A program made the translations under genes and the position numbers. 17,096 nucleotides of DNA from DATKZB01 sp035528235. GTDB lineage: Bacteria; Planctomycetota; Phycisphaerae; FEN-1346. Every line of letters begins with the position of its first letter. Position 1 is the first letter of the stretch. Under the pieces are notes generated by a model. The model ran no database searches and was not told the origin of the DNA. It saw nothing but the letters and a program-made list of their open reading frames with translations. The stretch covers positions 1 through 17,096 of the forward strand of contig DATKZB010000313.1 of assembly GCA_035528235.1 (NCBI GenBank), written 5' to 3'. Positions 7,203 to 14,261 of the stretch are shown piece by piece.

Positions 7203-7835
7203 TCAGCCGGCGTCGCCGTCGCGCGTTTCCCGGGGCAGGAACATCGGCAGCGCCAGGTTCCACTTCAGTGCGGCCAGGCGGATGACGAGGACCAGCGCGA
7301 CGGCCACCACGCTGTTGCCGGGCCAGCCGGGCAGCCACCGCGCCAAGGCCACCAGCGAGATGGCGCCGGCCAGCGAGGCCGTGGCGTAGATCTCCCGCCG
7401 CAGGATCAACGGAATCTCGCCCGTCAGAACGTCGCGGATCATGCCGCCCACCACGCCCGTCATCACACCCATCACCACGGCGATGGCGCCCGGCAGGCCG
7501 GGGTCCAGGGCCTTGCGGGCACCGATGACCGTGAAGATGGCCAGGCCGAAGGCGTCGGCCACGGGCAGGATGCCGCTCGGCAGCCGGCAGCACCGCGCGG
7601 CCGCGAACGTCGCCAGCGCCGCCACGACCGCCAGGACCACGTACGTCGGGTCCGACACCCAGAAGACCGGCAGGGCCCCCAGGATGACGTCGCGGATCGT
7701 CCCGCCGCCCAGCGCGGTGGCCAGCGCCAGCACGACGACACCGAAGAGGTCGAGCCGCTTGCGCCCGGCCGCCAGCGCCCCGGAGACGGCGAAGACCGCC
7801 ACGCCGAACAGGTCGAGCCCGTAGATGACGCTCAC
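7203..7835 (-). CDS. TRIC-type (UPF0126/YadS family) cation channel membrane protein
   Basis: This 210-residue integral membrane protein has about seven hydrophobic helices. It shows the internally duplicated signature of the family: GGGTIRDVILG (43-53) and GGMIRDVLTGEIP (130-142), followed by LRREIYATASLAGA. Bacterial and archaeal homologues of eukaryotic TRIC channels form trimeric monovalent-cation channels in the inner membrane; older annotation uses UPF0126, YicG or YadS. Length and motif spacing are normal. The start is GTG 7835, with GAGAGG 7 bases upstream; the nearby ATG is out of frame. It lies 159 bases downstream of kbl with a 107-bp palindromic element between, so it may or may not be in the tdh-kbl transcript. 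Glycine uptake has been suggested for some relatives of this family, which would fit kbl next door; that link is speculative. Confidence 0.9.
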   Translation of the reverse strand: MSVIYGLDLFGVAVFAVSGALAAGRKRLDLFGVVVLALATALGGGTIRDVILGALPVFWVSDPTYVVLAVVAALATFAAARCCRLPSGILPVADAFGLAIFTVIGARKALDPGLPGAIAVVMGVMTGVVGGMIRDVLTGEIPLILRREIYATASLAGAISLVALARWLPGWPGNSVVAVALVLVIRLAALKWNLALPMFLPRETRDGDAG

Positions 7836-7876
7836 GGCATGCCTCTCGTGACGGCGGCTACAGCATTCTCACTTTG

Positions 7877-7983
7877 CGTGTTTGCGCGGCGGGTCCCCGT
7901 ACCCGCCGCGATCCGCGTAAGATCGCGGCTTGGCGCGGTGGGTGCGGAGACCCACCGCGCCAAGACTCAATCTTAGACCGCCA
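7877..7983. mobile_element. 107-bp inverted-palindrome element, copy B
   Basis: The left palindrome is at 7884-7911: arms GCGCGGCGGGT and ACCCGCCGCG, loop CCCCGT, with the last base mismatched. The right palindrome is at 7930-7963 with a perfect 14-bp stem (TTGGCGCGGTGGGT) and loop GCGGAG. The two units are inverted copies of each other. The element aligns without gaps to copy A at 9246-9352, with 87 of 107 positions identical by hand count; the first 34 bases are identical and the spacer and right tail have diverged. It ends 11 bases past the kbl stop codon. No flanking direct repeat is visible here, unlike copy A, so it may be older. It encodes nothing; it resembles a BIME-type REP pair or small MITE. 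Confidence 0.75.
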
Positions 7984-7994
7984 CAGGACCGGCT

Positions 7995-9182
<1,188 letters not shown>

Positions 9183-9195
9183 TCGCCTGGCCTCC

Positions 9196-9244
9196 TTACG
9201 GCTCGGACCAGTCCAGCACGACCTTGCCGGAATGGCCCGACCTC
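9196..9244. repeat. 49-bp direct repeat, copy 1 (orphan tdh 3' end)
   Basis: It is identical over all 49 bases to 9353-9401, which is the real 3' end of tdh. Read on the minus strand it still encodes the last 15 tdh residues (RSGHSGKVVLDWSEP) and the TAA stop, and the stop overlaps the kbl SD. The offset is 157 bases; identity ends abruptly at both edges (9195 versus 9352, and 9245 versus 9402). The intervening DNA is palindromic element A plus one base. Confidence 0.93.
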
Positions 9245-9245
9245 C

Positions 9246-9352
9246 CGTGTTTGCGCGGCGGGTCCCCGTACCCGCCGCGCTGCCCGTAAGGTCTTCGGCC
9301 GGCGCGGTGGGTGCGGGGACCCACCGCGCAAATATCCTGCCTTAAACCGCTA
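9246..9352. mobile_element. 107-bp inverted-palindrome element, copy A, with 49-bp flanking duplication
   Basis: The left palindrome (9253-9280) has arms GCGCGGCGGGT and ACCCGCCGCGC with loop CCCCGT. The right palindrome (9302-9329) has arms GCGCGGTGGGT and ACCCACCGCGC with loop GCGGGG. The right unit is an inverted copy of the left; the single stem difference (C:G versus T:A) keeps pairing intact. It is bordered by perfect 49-bp direct repeats. Its right edge touches the tdh stop codon and its left edge is one base from the other repeat. It has no coding capacity, so any mobilisation must be in trans. It is transcribed between tdh and kbl and could act as an mRNA stabiliser or attenuator. 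Confidence 0.8.
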
Positions 9353-9401
9353 TTACGGCTCGGACCAGTCCAGCACGACCTTGCCGGAATGGCCCGACCT
9401 C
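9353..9401. repeat. 49-bp direct repeat, copy 2 (functional tdh 3' end)
   Basis: This is the second copy of the perfect direct repeat, here forming the last 15 codons and the TAA stop of the intact tdh gene. Together with copy 1 it brackets element A. Recombination between the copies would remove the element and restore a tdh stop overlapping the kbl SD. Confidence 0.93.
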
Positions 9402-10387
9402 ATGACCTCGAACGCCTTCTCGAAGTCGGTGTAATGGAACTGGTGCGTGATGATGGGCATGATGTCGAGGCCGCCCTGGATCATGACCGTCATCTTGTAC
9501 CACGTCTCGTACATCTCGCGGCCATAGATGCCCTTGATGGTCAGGCTGTTGAAGACGACGGCGTCCCAGTCGATCTCGGTCTTGGGCAGGATGCCGAGCA
9601 GGGCGATTTTGCCGCCGTGGCACATGTTGGCCAGCATCGTCCGGAAGGCGTCGGGGTTGCCCGACATCTCCATGCCGACGTCGAACCCCTCCTTCATGCC
9701 GAGCTGCTTCTGGGCGTCTTCAACGCGCTCGGTCCGCACGTCGAGCGTCAGCGTGGCGCCCAGCCGCCGGGCCAGGCCCAGCCGGTAGGGGTTCACGTCG
9801 GTCACCACGATGTACCGGGCGCCGGCGTACTTGGCGATGGCCGCCGCCATGCAGCCGATGGGTCCGGCGCCGGTAATCAGCACGTCCTCGCCGAGCACGT
9901 CGAACGACAGGGCCGTATGGGCGGCGTTGCCGAGGGGATCGAAGCAACTCGTGACCTCGAGCGGGATGCCCGGGTCGGCCGCCCAGACGTTGGTGACCGG
10001 AATCGTCAGGTACTGGGCGTGGGCCCCGGTCCGGTTGACGCCGACGCCGCTGGTGTTGGGACAGAGGTTCCGCCGTCCGGCCAGGCAGTTGCGGCAGCGG
10101 CCGCACACCAGGTGCCCCTCGCCGCTGACGAGTTCCCCCGGGCGGTAGTCCACCACGTTCTCGCCCACCGTGTCGACCCTGCCCACGAACTCGTGGCCGA
10201 TGACCATCGGCACCGGGATGGTCTTCCGGGCCCACGCGTCCCAGTTCCAGATGTGGACGTCCGTCCCGCAGATGCTCGTCTTCAGGATCTTGATCCGGAC
10301 GTCGTTCTTGCCGACGTCCGGCACGGGCACCTCCTGAAGCCACAGGCCCTCTTCGGGCTTCGCCTTCACGAGCGCTTTCATGGTCAT
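9353..10387 (-). CDS. tdh: L-threonine 3-dehydrogenase
   Basis: This zinc-dependent medium-chain dehydrogenase oxidises L-threonine to 2-amino-3-ketobutyrate with NAD+ in the cytoplasm; its unstable product feeds Kbl. The length is 344 residues, versus 341 in E. coli. The catalytic-zinc residues are Cys40 (SICGTDVHIW) and GHE 64-66. The structural-zinc cysteines are 95, 98, 101 and 109 (CGRCRNC...C). The Rossmann motif is GAGPIG (173-178). TSGVGVNRTGAHAQY is typical of Tdh rather than of other alcohol dehydrogenases. Two ATGs are possible (10387 and 10381); AAGGAG is 9 bases before the first, giving MTMKAL. It is the first gene of the minus-strand threonine operon. Its last 15 codons are duplicated downstream by the element A insertion, but the gene itself is intact. 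Confidence 0.95.
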   Translation of the reverse strand: MTMKALVKAKPEEGLWLQEVPVPDVGKNDVRIKILKTSICGTDVHIWNWDAWARKTIPVPMVIGHEFVGRVDTVGENVVDYRPGELVSGEGHLVCGRCRNCLAGRRNLCPNTSGVGVNRTGAHAQYLTIPVTNVWAADPGIPLEVTSCFDPLGNAAHTALSFDVLGEDVLITGAGPIGCMAAAIAKYAGARYIVVTDVNPYRLGLARRLGATLTLDVRTERVEDAQKQLGMKEGFDVGMEMSGNPDAFRTMLANMCHGGKIALLGILPKTEIDWDAVVFNSLTIKGIYGREMYETWYKMTVMIQGGLDIMPIITHQFHYTDFEKAFEVMRSGHSGKVVLDWSEP

Positions 10388-10418
10388 GGGGGGCGTCTCC
10401 TTGTTTCGCCTGGGCCAC

Positions 10419-10447
10419 ATCATAAACCCCCGCGCCTCGGTCCGCAA
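10419..10447 (-). promoter_or_regulatory. Promoter of the tdh-kbl operon
   Basis: On the minus strand TTGCGG (10442-10447) and TATGAT (10419-10424; 5 of 6 consensus positions) are separated by 17 bases. Transcription would start near 10412, about 25 bases before the tdh ATG. The promoter is back to back with that of mdh: the two -35 boxes lie 21 bases apart in one short divergent region, so a shared regulator is possible. No clear operator palindrome was found. Confidence 0.6.
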
Positions 10448-10468
10448 CGACTTCGCGCCGGGGGCCGC

Positions 10469-10496
10469 TTGACGGTCGGGCCGCCTGCCCTATAAT
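10469..10496 (+). promoter_or_regulatory. Promoter of mdh
   Basis: TTGACG (10469-10474) and a perfect TATAAT (10491-10496) are separated by 16 bases. Transcription would start near 10503, giving a leader of about 36 bases with GAGGAG (10528-10533) as SD. This is one of the best promoter matches in the window. Confidence 0.75.
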
Positions 10497-10538
10497 CGCG
10501 GCCATCCGGTGAAACCGAGAGTCAGGCGAGGAGCCGCC

Positions 10539-11477
10539 ATGAGTCACCCGAAGATCACGATCGTCGGCGCCGGCAACGTCGGGGCCACCTGCGCCCTGTG
10601 GGCGGCCGCCGCCGACCTCGGCGACGTCGTCCTGGTAGACATCGCCGACGGTCTGGCCGCCGGAAAGGCCCTCGACCTGACCCAGACGGCACCCATCCAG
10701 GGTTTCGCCCACGCCGTCGCGGGCACGACCGACTACGCCGCCACCGCCGGCAGCGACCTGGCCATCGTGACGGCCGGCCTGGCCCGTCGGCCCGGCATGA
10801 GCCGCGACGACCTCCTGGCGAAGAACGCCGAGATCGTCTCGGGCATCGTCAAGCGCCTCGTGGCCGCCAGCCCGGAGGTCATCCTCATTATTGTCTCGAA
10901 CCCGGTCGATGCCATGACCAGCCTCGCCCACCGCGCCAGCGGCCTGCCGACCGAGCGGGTGGTCGGCATGGCGGGCATCCTGGACTCGGCCCGCATGCGG
11001 GCGTTTCTGGCCGAGGCGGCCGGCGTCAGCCCCAAGGACGTCCAGGCGTACGTCCTGGGCGGTCACGGCGACACGATGGTGCCGCTGGTCCGGCAGTCGA
11101 GCATCGGCGGCCTGCCCCTGTCGGCCCGGCTCACCCCGGACGCCATCGACGCCATCGTCCAGCGGACACGCAACGGCGGGGCCGAGATCGTCGGACTCCT
11201 CAAGACCGGCAGCGCGTTCTACGCCCCGGCGGCCGCCGCCGTCACCATGGCCCAGTCGATCCTGCGCGACGAGCGGCGCGTGCTGCCCTGCGCGGCCTAT
11301 TGCGACGCCGAGTACGGCGTGGGCGGATACTTTGTGGGCGTCCCCGCGCGGCTGGGGGCCGGCGGCGTGCAGGAGGTCCTCGAGTTCGACCTCGACGCCC
11401 AGGAACGCGCCGCGTTCGATTCCAGCGTCGCCCACGTCCGCGGCCTGGTCGATAAACTCGGTCAACTGGGGTATTGA
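10539..11477 (+). CDS. mdh: Malate dehydrogenase (NAD-dependent, LDH-like type)
   Basis: This 312-residue cytoplasmic enzyme interconverts malate and oxaloacetate. The Rossmann motif GAGNVG is at 10-15 and the NAD-selecting acid Asp34 lies in VLVDI. The substrate-loop GLARRPGMSRDDLL (80-93) has the Arg pair and PGMSR typical of malate rather than lactate dehydrogenases. Asp149 and Arg152 (ILDSARM) and the catalytic His176 (GGHGDTMVPL) are in place. VSNPVDAMT (119-127) is also family-typical. ATG 10539 has GAGGAG 5 bases upstream; an in-frame ATG at 10509 has no SD and lies close to the expected transcription start. It is divergent from tdh; both enzymes reduce NAD+, which may explain a shared control region. 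The next gene begins 64 bases after its stop. Confidence 0.94.
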   Translation: MSHPKITIVGAGNVGATCALWAAAADLGDVVLVDIADGLAAGKALDLTQTAPIQGFAHAVAGTTDYAATAGSDLAIVTAGLARRPGMSRDDLLAKNAEIVSGIVKRLVAASPEVILIIVSNPVDAMTSLAHRASGLPTERVVGMAGILDSARMRAFLAEAAGVSPKDVQAYVLGGHGDTMVPLVRQSSIGGLPLSARLTPDAIDAIVQRTRNGGAEIVGLLKTGSAFYAPAAAAVTMAQSILRDERRVLPCAAYCDAEYGVGGYFVGVPARLGAGGVQEVLEFDLDAQERAAFDSSVAHVRGLVDKLGQLGY

Positions 11478-11541
11478 TTCCCAGTCGACTTATCGGTACG
11501 TGGTAGTTCGGACATAGCGCCTTTTAAGAGGAGGTCAGTCT

Positions 11542-12234
11542 ATGGCTGTCCTGGCCTACATTTTGGCAATAGTGTGCTGGCCAATCATCACGTTCGGGGG
11601 CAATCTCTTATTCAGCGTTGTGTTGTTGCCCGTTTTCTCCCTCGTGCATCGGCCCACACCCGGGAAACCTGCCGGATTCGTCGCTGCCGACATCTTTCAG
11701 ACGGTGGTCTTGGCGGCAACGCAATTCGCGGCTGTTGCTTTATCGAAGTGGCTGTTTCAGCTATGCGGAGTAACACCGACGCAATGGATGGCCTTGCCGT
11801 TTGCGCTCTTGTGCGCGGTCTTCCTGGTCCCAAGCATTAGCGGCCTTCTATCGGGCTCACGGATGGAAAGGCACGTGTTCTTATCGTGGGTGATCGGCCT
11901 TCCCGCGGGCCTAGCCCTGGCCACGCTGTGGATGTTGTGTGACCAAGACACCGTGGGGAATGCGGAGACGTGGCTATTCTGGAGCGGCGTAGCATTGGCG
12001 ATTTGGTACGCCCTGCGCGAGGTGATATCCGTGGCCACCGGACGCACACAGCATGCCGTGCTTAAGCCTGGGCAATGGGCATGTCACCTTACTCTGGTAG
12101 TCATATGCGCGGTGGGAATTGGTCTTGGGTTTTACTTCAACGCATGGTGGCCCGCCTTTGTTGGGATCGGCACTTCATTCGTTCTTCGGGAGTTGGCGGG
12201 TGGCATGGTCAGCCCGCAGGGTGACCATGGGTAA
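11542..12234 (+). CDS. Multi-pass membrane protein of unknown function (230 aa)
   Basis: I do not recognise this protein. It has six or seven hydrophobic segments (about 3-31, 45-70, 79-100, 111-131, 141-160, 178-198 and 199-216) joined by short loops, with no conserved enzymatic motif and no large soluble domain. The start is clear: AGGAGG lies 7 bases before ATG 11542. Base and codon use differ from the neighbours. One 60-base line (11581-11640) is 50% GC, versus 70% for a line in mdh, and TTA, TTG and GTT codons are frequent. That suggests later acquisition or weak selection. No distinct promoter was found in the 64 bases after mdh, so read-through from mdh is possible. The stop is followed by a hairpin (12250-12266) without a T-run. 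A small transporter or channel is possible but not shown. Confidence 0.78.
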   Translation: MAVLAYILAIVCWPIITFGGNLLFSVVLLPVFSLVHRPTPGKPAGFVAADIFQTVVLAATQFAAVALSKWLFQLCGVTPTQWMALPFALLCAVFLVPSISGLLSGSRMERHVFLSWVIGLPAGLALATLWMLCDQDTVGNAETWLFWSGVALAIWYALREVISVATGRTQHAVLKPGQWACHLTLVVICAVGIGLGFYFNAWWPAFVGIGTSFVLRELAGGMVSPQGDHG

Positions 12235-12249
12235 GCCCAGTTCTGCGCG

Positions 12250-12266
12250 GCCCGCCCCGGGCGGGC
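12250..12266. repeat. GCCCGCC hairpin left of heptamer array
   Basis: Arms GCCCGCC and GGCGGGC flank a 3-base loop, 16 bases after the membrane-protein stop. The same arms recur at 12367-12382 on the other side of the heptamer array. No T-run follows. Confidence 0.5.
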
Positions 12267-12268
12267 AT

Positions 12269-12338
12269 CCTGTAGTCCGTAGTCTGTAGCCTGTGGCCTG
12301 TGGCCTGTGGCCTCCGGCCTCCGGCCTCCGGCCTCCAC
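12269..12338. repeat. Heptamer tandem array (10 units)
   Basis: Ten contiguous 7-base units occur in blocks: CCTGTAG, TCCGTAG, TCTGTAG, then CCTGTGG three times, CCTCCGG three times, then CCTCCAC. The block order suggests stepwise mutation and local expansion of the heptamer. It has the same period as the unrelated array at 7157-7186. Confidence 0.85.
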
Positions 12339-12366
12339 AATCCTGTCGGCCAGTGCCCCAAACCGC

Positions 12367-12382
12367 GCCCGCCAAGGCGGGC
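12367..12382. repeat. GCCCGCC hairpin right of heptamer array
   Basis: Arms GCCCGCC and GGCGGGC are separated by AA. They are identical to the arms of the hairpin at 12250-12266, so the heptamer array sits between two matching palindromes. Confidence 0.5.
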
Positions 12383-12445
12383 GGCTAACTCGGCCGAGGC
12401 CGGCTTCGATATGCTTTAGTTTATATTGAGCCCCGTCCATTCACG

Positions 12446-12513
12446 ATCAAAACGGCGCGCGAAACGAGCGATTCCGGCGCGTTCGGATCAAAAATCGAAA
12501 AAAGCGATCAAAA
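12446..12513. repeat. Three GATCAAAA words at 40- and 20-base spacing
   Basis: GATCAAAA begins at 12446, 12486 and 12506, in a locally AT-richer stretch. Two of the three are followed by CGCGCG-containing sequence. The spacing is in multiples of 20, so helical-phase protein binding is conceivable. No DnaA box or other origin feature was seen. Confidence 0.3.
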
Positions 12514-12595
12514 ACCGCGCGTTTCCCCTTGCCTATCTTACCACAATGGGGGCCAATCGGCCCTGGCGCTATCGAAAACGCAGTTCAGCCCGTCC

Positions 12596-12637
12596 AAAAG
12601 GGCCCTTTTCGGCCCCACGGCCAAAGGCCGTTTTCTT
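12596..12637 (+). terminator. Palindrome plus terminator-like hairpin
   Basis: A 14-base perfect palindrome (AAAAGGGCCCTTTT, 12596-12609) is followed by a hairpin with arms ACGGCC and GGCCGT, loop AAA (12617-12631), and then TTTCTT. The second part has the form of a short plus-strand intrinsic terminator. The nearest plus-strand gene ends 360 bases upstream, so it may act as a distal terminator or insulator. Confidence 0.4.
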
Positions 12638-12741
12638 AAAGCGTATGACGGCGGGCGCCAAACGACTCGAAGCGGCCCAAAAACCCTCTTTTCGCGGGTT
12701 GCGAGGGTGCGCCAGAGTTTTCTGGCGAACGTGGAGCCGTT

Positions 12742-12816
12742 GTAGCGCGGGGGTTTACCCCCCGCGCACCCGAGATGGCCAAGGCGTCTGGCGCGGGGGA
12801 TGAACCCCCGCGCTAC
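12742..12816. repeat. REP pair (BIME-like) with GTAG heads
   Basis: Two 26-base palindromic units are in inverted orientation, 12742-12767 on the plus strand and 12791-12816 on the minus strand, separated by 23 bases. Each begins with GTAG followed by GCGCGGGGG, a short loop and CCCCCGCGC; they differ at 2 of 26 positions. GTAG-headed palindromes in inverted pairs are the hallmark of REP elements moved by RAYT (TnpA-REP) transposases in other bacteria. No such gene is in the window. The sequence is unrelated to the 107-bp element, though the layout is the same. Confidence 0.75.
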
Positions 12817-12927
12817 GTCGGCGCGGGCGGCCCCGCCGTTCAGCGATCCAGCCCTGCCAGAAAAGGTCGCCGCACCCGTTCGCGGCGCGGCGGGGCGTTT
12901 TTGTGGAGGAACCCGGCCGACCCGCCG

Positions 12928-12933
12928 TATAAT
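12928..12933 (+). promoter_or_regulatory. Candidate -10 box of the second HEAT gene
   Basis: A perfect TATAAT lies 46 bases before the ATG, in the context TATAATAAGG. No good -35 is found at 16-18 bases; TTGTGG is 21 bases upstream. Similar boxes stand at comparable distances upstream of mdh (10491) and the lipoprotein gene (14218), which strengthens the call. Confidence 0.45.
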
Positions 12934-12973
12934 AAGGTGGTTGCCCACAAGGCCTTAGCGTAAGGAGGCGCCT

Positions 12974-14107
12974 ATGTCACGCCTGCCCCATGCCTTGGCC
13001 CTCTTCCTCGCCCTAACCGGCACGGCCTATGCCCTCGACTATTCCGTGCAACTGGGGCGCGAGTACACCGACCGGCTGCTCACGATAGACGACACGGCCG
13101 CAGCCCACGTCAAACTGGCCCAGTGGTGCGACGGCGTCGGCCTCAAGGAGAAGGCCCAGATCCATTGGCAGGAAGCGGTCTTCCGCGACCCCGACCACAA
13201 GGTGGCCCGCAAGGCCCTCGGCTACGTGTGGCGGAACATGACGTGGGTCAAGGCCGCGGACGTTCCACCCGCCCCCGCTATCGCGCGGCCCAACGCCCCG
13301 CCGGTCGACCCGACCTTCGAGCAGCGGCGCCGGGCCTTCAGCCGCGAGGTCCAGGACGTGGCGAGGGAGTACCTCAGTTCCCTCGGTCCCGGCGCGTGGG
13401 ACAAAGGCGTCCGCAAGATCCTGATGATCCGCGACCCGGCAGCCGCCGAACCCCTCGCCCGTGTCCTGGGGGCCGGCGACGTCCGGATGCGGACACTGGC
13501 CTGCGAGGTTCTCGGCCAGATTCCCGGCCCGGACGCCGCCAGGCACCTGGCCAGAATCGTCCTGGCCGACGAGTGCGTCGACGTGTACAAGGCCGCCGTG
13601 ACGGCCCTGGAGGCCCGGACCGACGACCGCGGTCTGCCGCTGCTGCTGAACGCCCTGAACGGGTCCGAGAAGGTCCTCCACCGGTCGGCGTACGCCCTGG
13701 GCGAGATGAAGGAATGGCGGGCCGCGCCGGCCCTCATCGGCCGCCTGAGGACGCAGGAACCGCGGGTCCGCACGTTCGACGCCCCGGCCGGCGCCGGCGG
13801 CATCTCGCCCGGACCCAGCGCGTACTTCTTCTCGGGCACCATCCATACCTACATCGCCGACGTGGAACCGGTCGTCGCCGAGGCGGCCGTCGGCTGGGAC
13901 CCCACCATCGGCGTCATCCCGTCCGGGGTCATGATCTCGGTCCACAACCCGCGGGTGACCATCCATCGGACGGTCATCGAGTTCGTCCGCCAACCGGTCG
14001 TCCGCGAGGCCCTGAAGAAGATCACCGGCCAGGACTTCGAGTTCAATTCCCAGCAGTGGCGCGATTACCTGCGGCGCCGCGAGTCCGACCACGGTGCCGC
14101 TCCCTGA
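12974..14107 (+). CDS. Exported HEAT-repeat protein (377 aa)
   Basis: A cleavable signal peptide (about 1-20, ending TAYA before LDYS) sends the protein out of the cytoplasm. Residues about 22-95 are a helical, TPR-like segment (LAQWCDGVGLKEKAQIHWQEAV). A Pro-rich linker follows, then HEAT-type repeats from about 145 to 260 (VRKILMIRDPAAAEPLARVL, MRTLACEVLGQI, VDVYKAAVTALEAR, LHRSAYALGEM). After a Gly/Pro-rich beta-like stretch (about 270-330) the C-terminus has ALKKITGQDFEFNSQQWRDY, the 'TGQDF...W' ending common in planctomycete HEAT proteins. No catalytic residues were recognised; a binding or scaffold role is inferred. AAGGAGG is 5 bases before the ATG. It is followed by a probable terminator (14170-14194), so it is likely monocistronic. 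Confidence 0.87.
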   Translation: MSRLPHALALFLALTGTAYALDYSVQLGREYTDRLLTIDDTAAAHVKLAQWCDGVGLKEKAQIHWQEAVFRDPDHKVARKALGYVWRNMTWVKAADVPPAPAIARPNAPPVDPTFEQRRRAFSREVQDVAREYLSSLGPGAWDKGVRKILMIRDPAAAEPLARVLGAGDVRMRTLACEVLGQIPGPDAARHLARIVLADECVDVYKAAVTALEARTDDRGLPLLLNALNGSEKVLHRSAYALGEMKEWRAAPALIGRLRTQEPRVRTFDAPAGAGGISPGPSAYFFSGTIHTYIADVEPVVAEAAVGWDPTIGVIPSGVMISVHNPRVTIHRTVIEFVRQPVVREALKKITGQDFEFNSQQWRDYLRRRESDHGAAP

Positions 14108-14109
14108 CG

Positions 14110-14143
14110 GTCGCGGCTCGGATATGCCGTCGCGGCTCGGATA
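14110..14143. repeat. 15-bp direct repeat after the HEAT gene stop
   Basis: The 15-base word GTCGCGGCTCGGATA occurs at 14110-14124 and 14129-14143 (period 19), 3 bases past the stop codon. A 13-base palindrome (CGGCGC, A, GCGCCG) follows at 14144-14156. No function is evident; it may be a slippage duplication. Confidence 0.6.
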
Positions 14144-14169
14144 CGGCGCAGCGCCGGCCCCGTAACTGA

Positions 14170-14194
14170 GGGGTTACCTGCAAGCCCCGTTTTT
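14170..14194 (+). terminator. Probable intrinsic terminator of the second HEAT gene
   Basis: GGGG (14170-14173) pairs with CCCC (14185-14188), and TT/AA pairing with a one-base bulge can extend the stem. A T5 run (14190-14194) follows one base after the stem. It is placed about 60 bases after the stop codon. Confidence 0.5.
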
Positions 14195-14217
14195 CGTTGC
14201 CTCCCGCCACCGGCCCA

Positions 14218-14223
14218 GATAAT
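14218..14223 (+). promoter_or_regulatory. Candidate -10 box of the lipoprotein gene
   Basis: GATAAT (5 of 6 consensus) in the context GATAATAAGG lies 44 bases before the ATG, resembling TATAATAAGG at 12928. A -35 is unclear: TTGCCT is present at a 15-base spacing, which is short. Confidence 0.35.
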
Positions 14224-14261
14224 AAGGAAGCGGGGCGGCACAACCAGGGGGACTGGCCGAC

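Larger units (their letters stand above)
12235..12973. other. 739-base gene-free region
   Basis: No supported coding frame exists here; frames at 12426 (plus) and 12538 (minus) are low-complexity, run through repeats and have no SD or family resemblance. In order it holds a hairpin (12250-12266), a 10-unit heptamer array (12269-12338), a second hairpin with the same arms (12367-12382), an AT-richer stretch with three GATCAAAA words (12446-12513), a palindrome and terminator-like hairpin (12596-12637), a perfect 7-bp hairpin with no T-run (12710-12727), a REP pair (12742-12816) and a -10 box for the next gene (12928). Confidence 0.7.

Noticed and set aside
9311..10495. Plus-strand frame of 394 codons opposite tdh
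   Set aside because: It is a shadow of tdh with low-complexity composition, and it begins inside the palindromic element.
9720..11465. Minus-strand frame of 581 codons spanning mdh and part of tdh
   Set aside because: It is antisense to mdh and out of frame in tdh, with no motifs; mdh and tdh are both unambiguous.
12841..12903. GC-rich hairpin followed by T5 before the second HEAT gene
   Set aside because: CGCCGC/GCGGCG pairing is possible, but about 10 bases separate the stem from the T-run and alternative pairings compete; there is no upstream gene close enough to need it.
12426..12948. Frames of 125 (plus) and 136 (minus) codons in the gene-free region
   Set aside because: They run through the terminator-like palindromes and the REP pair, lack SDs and resemble no family. 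Remnants of an old gene cannot be excluded.
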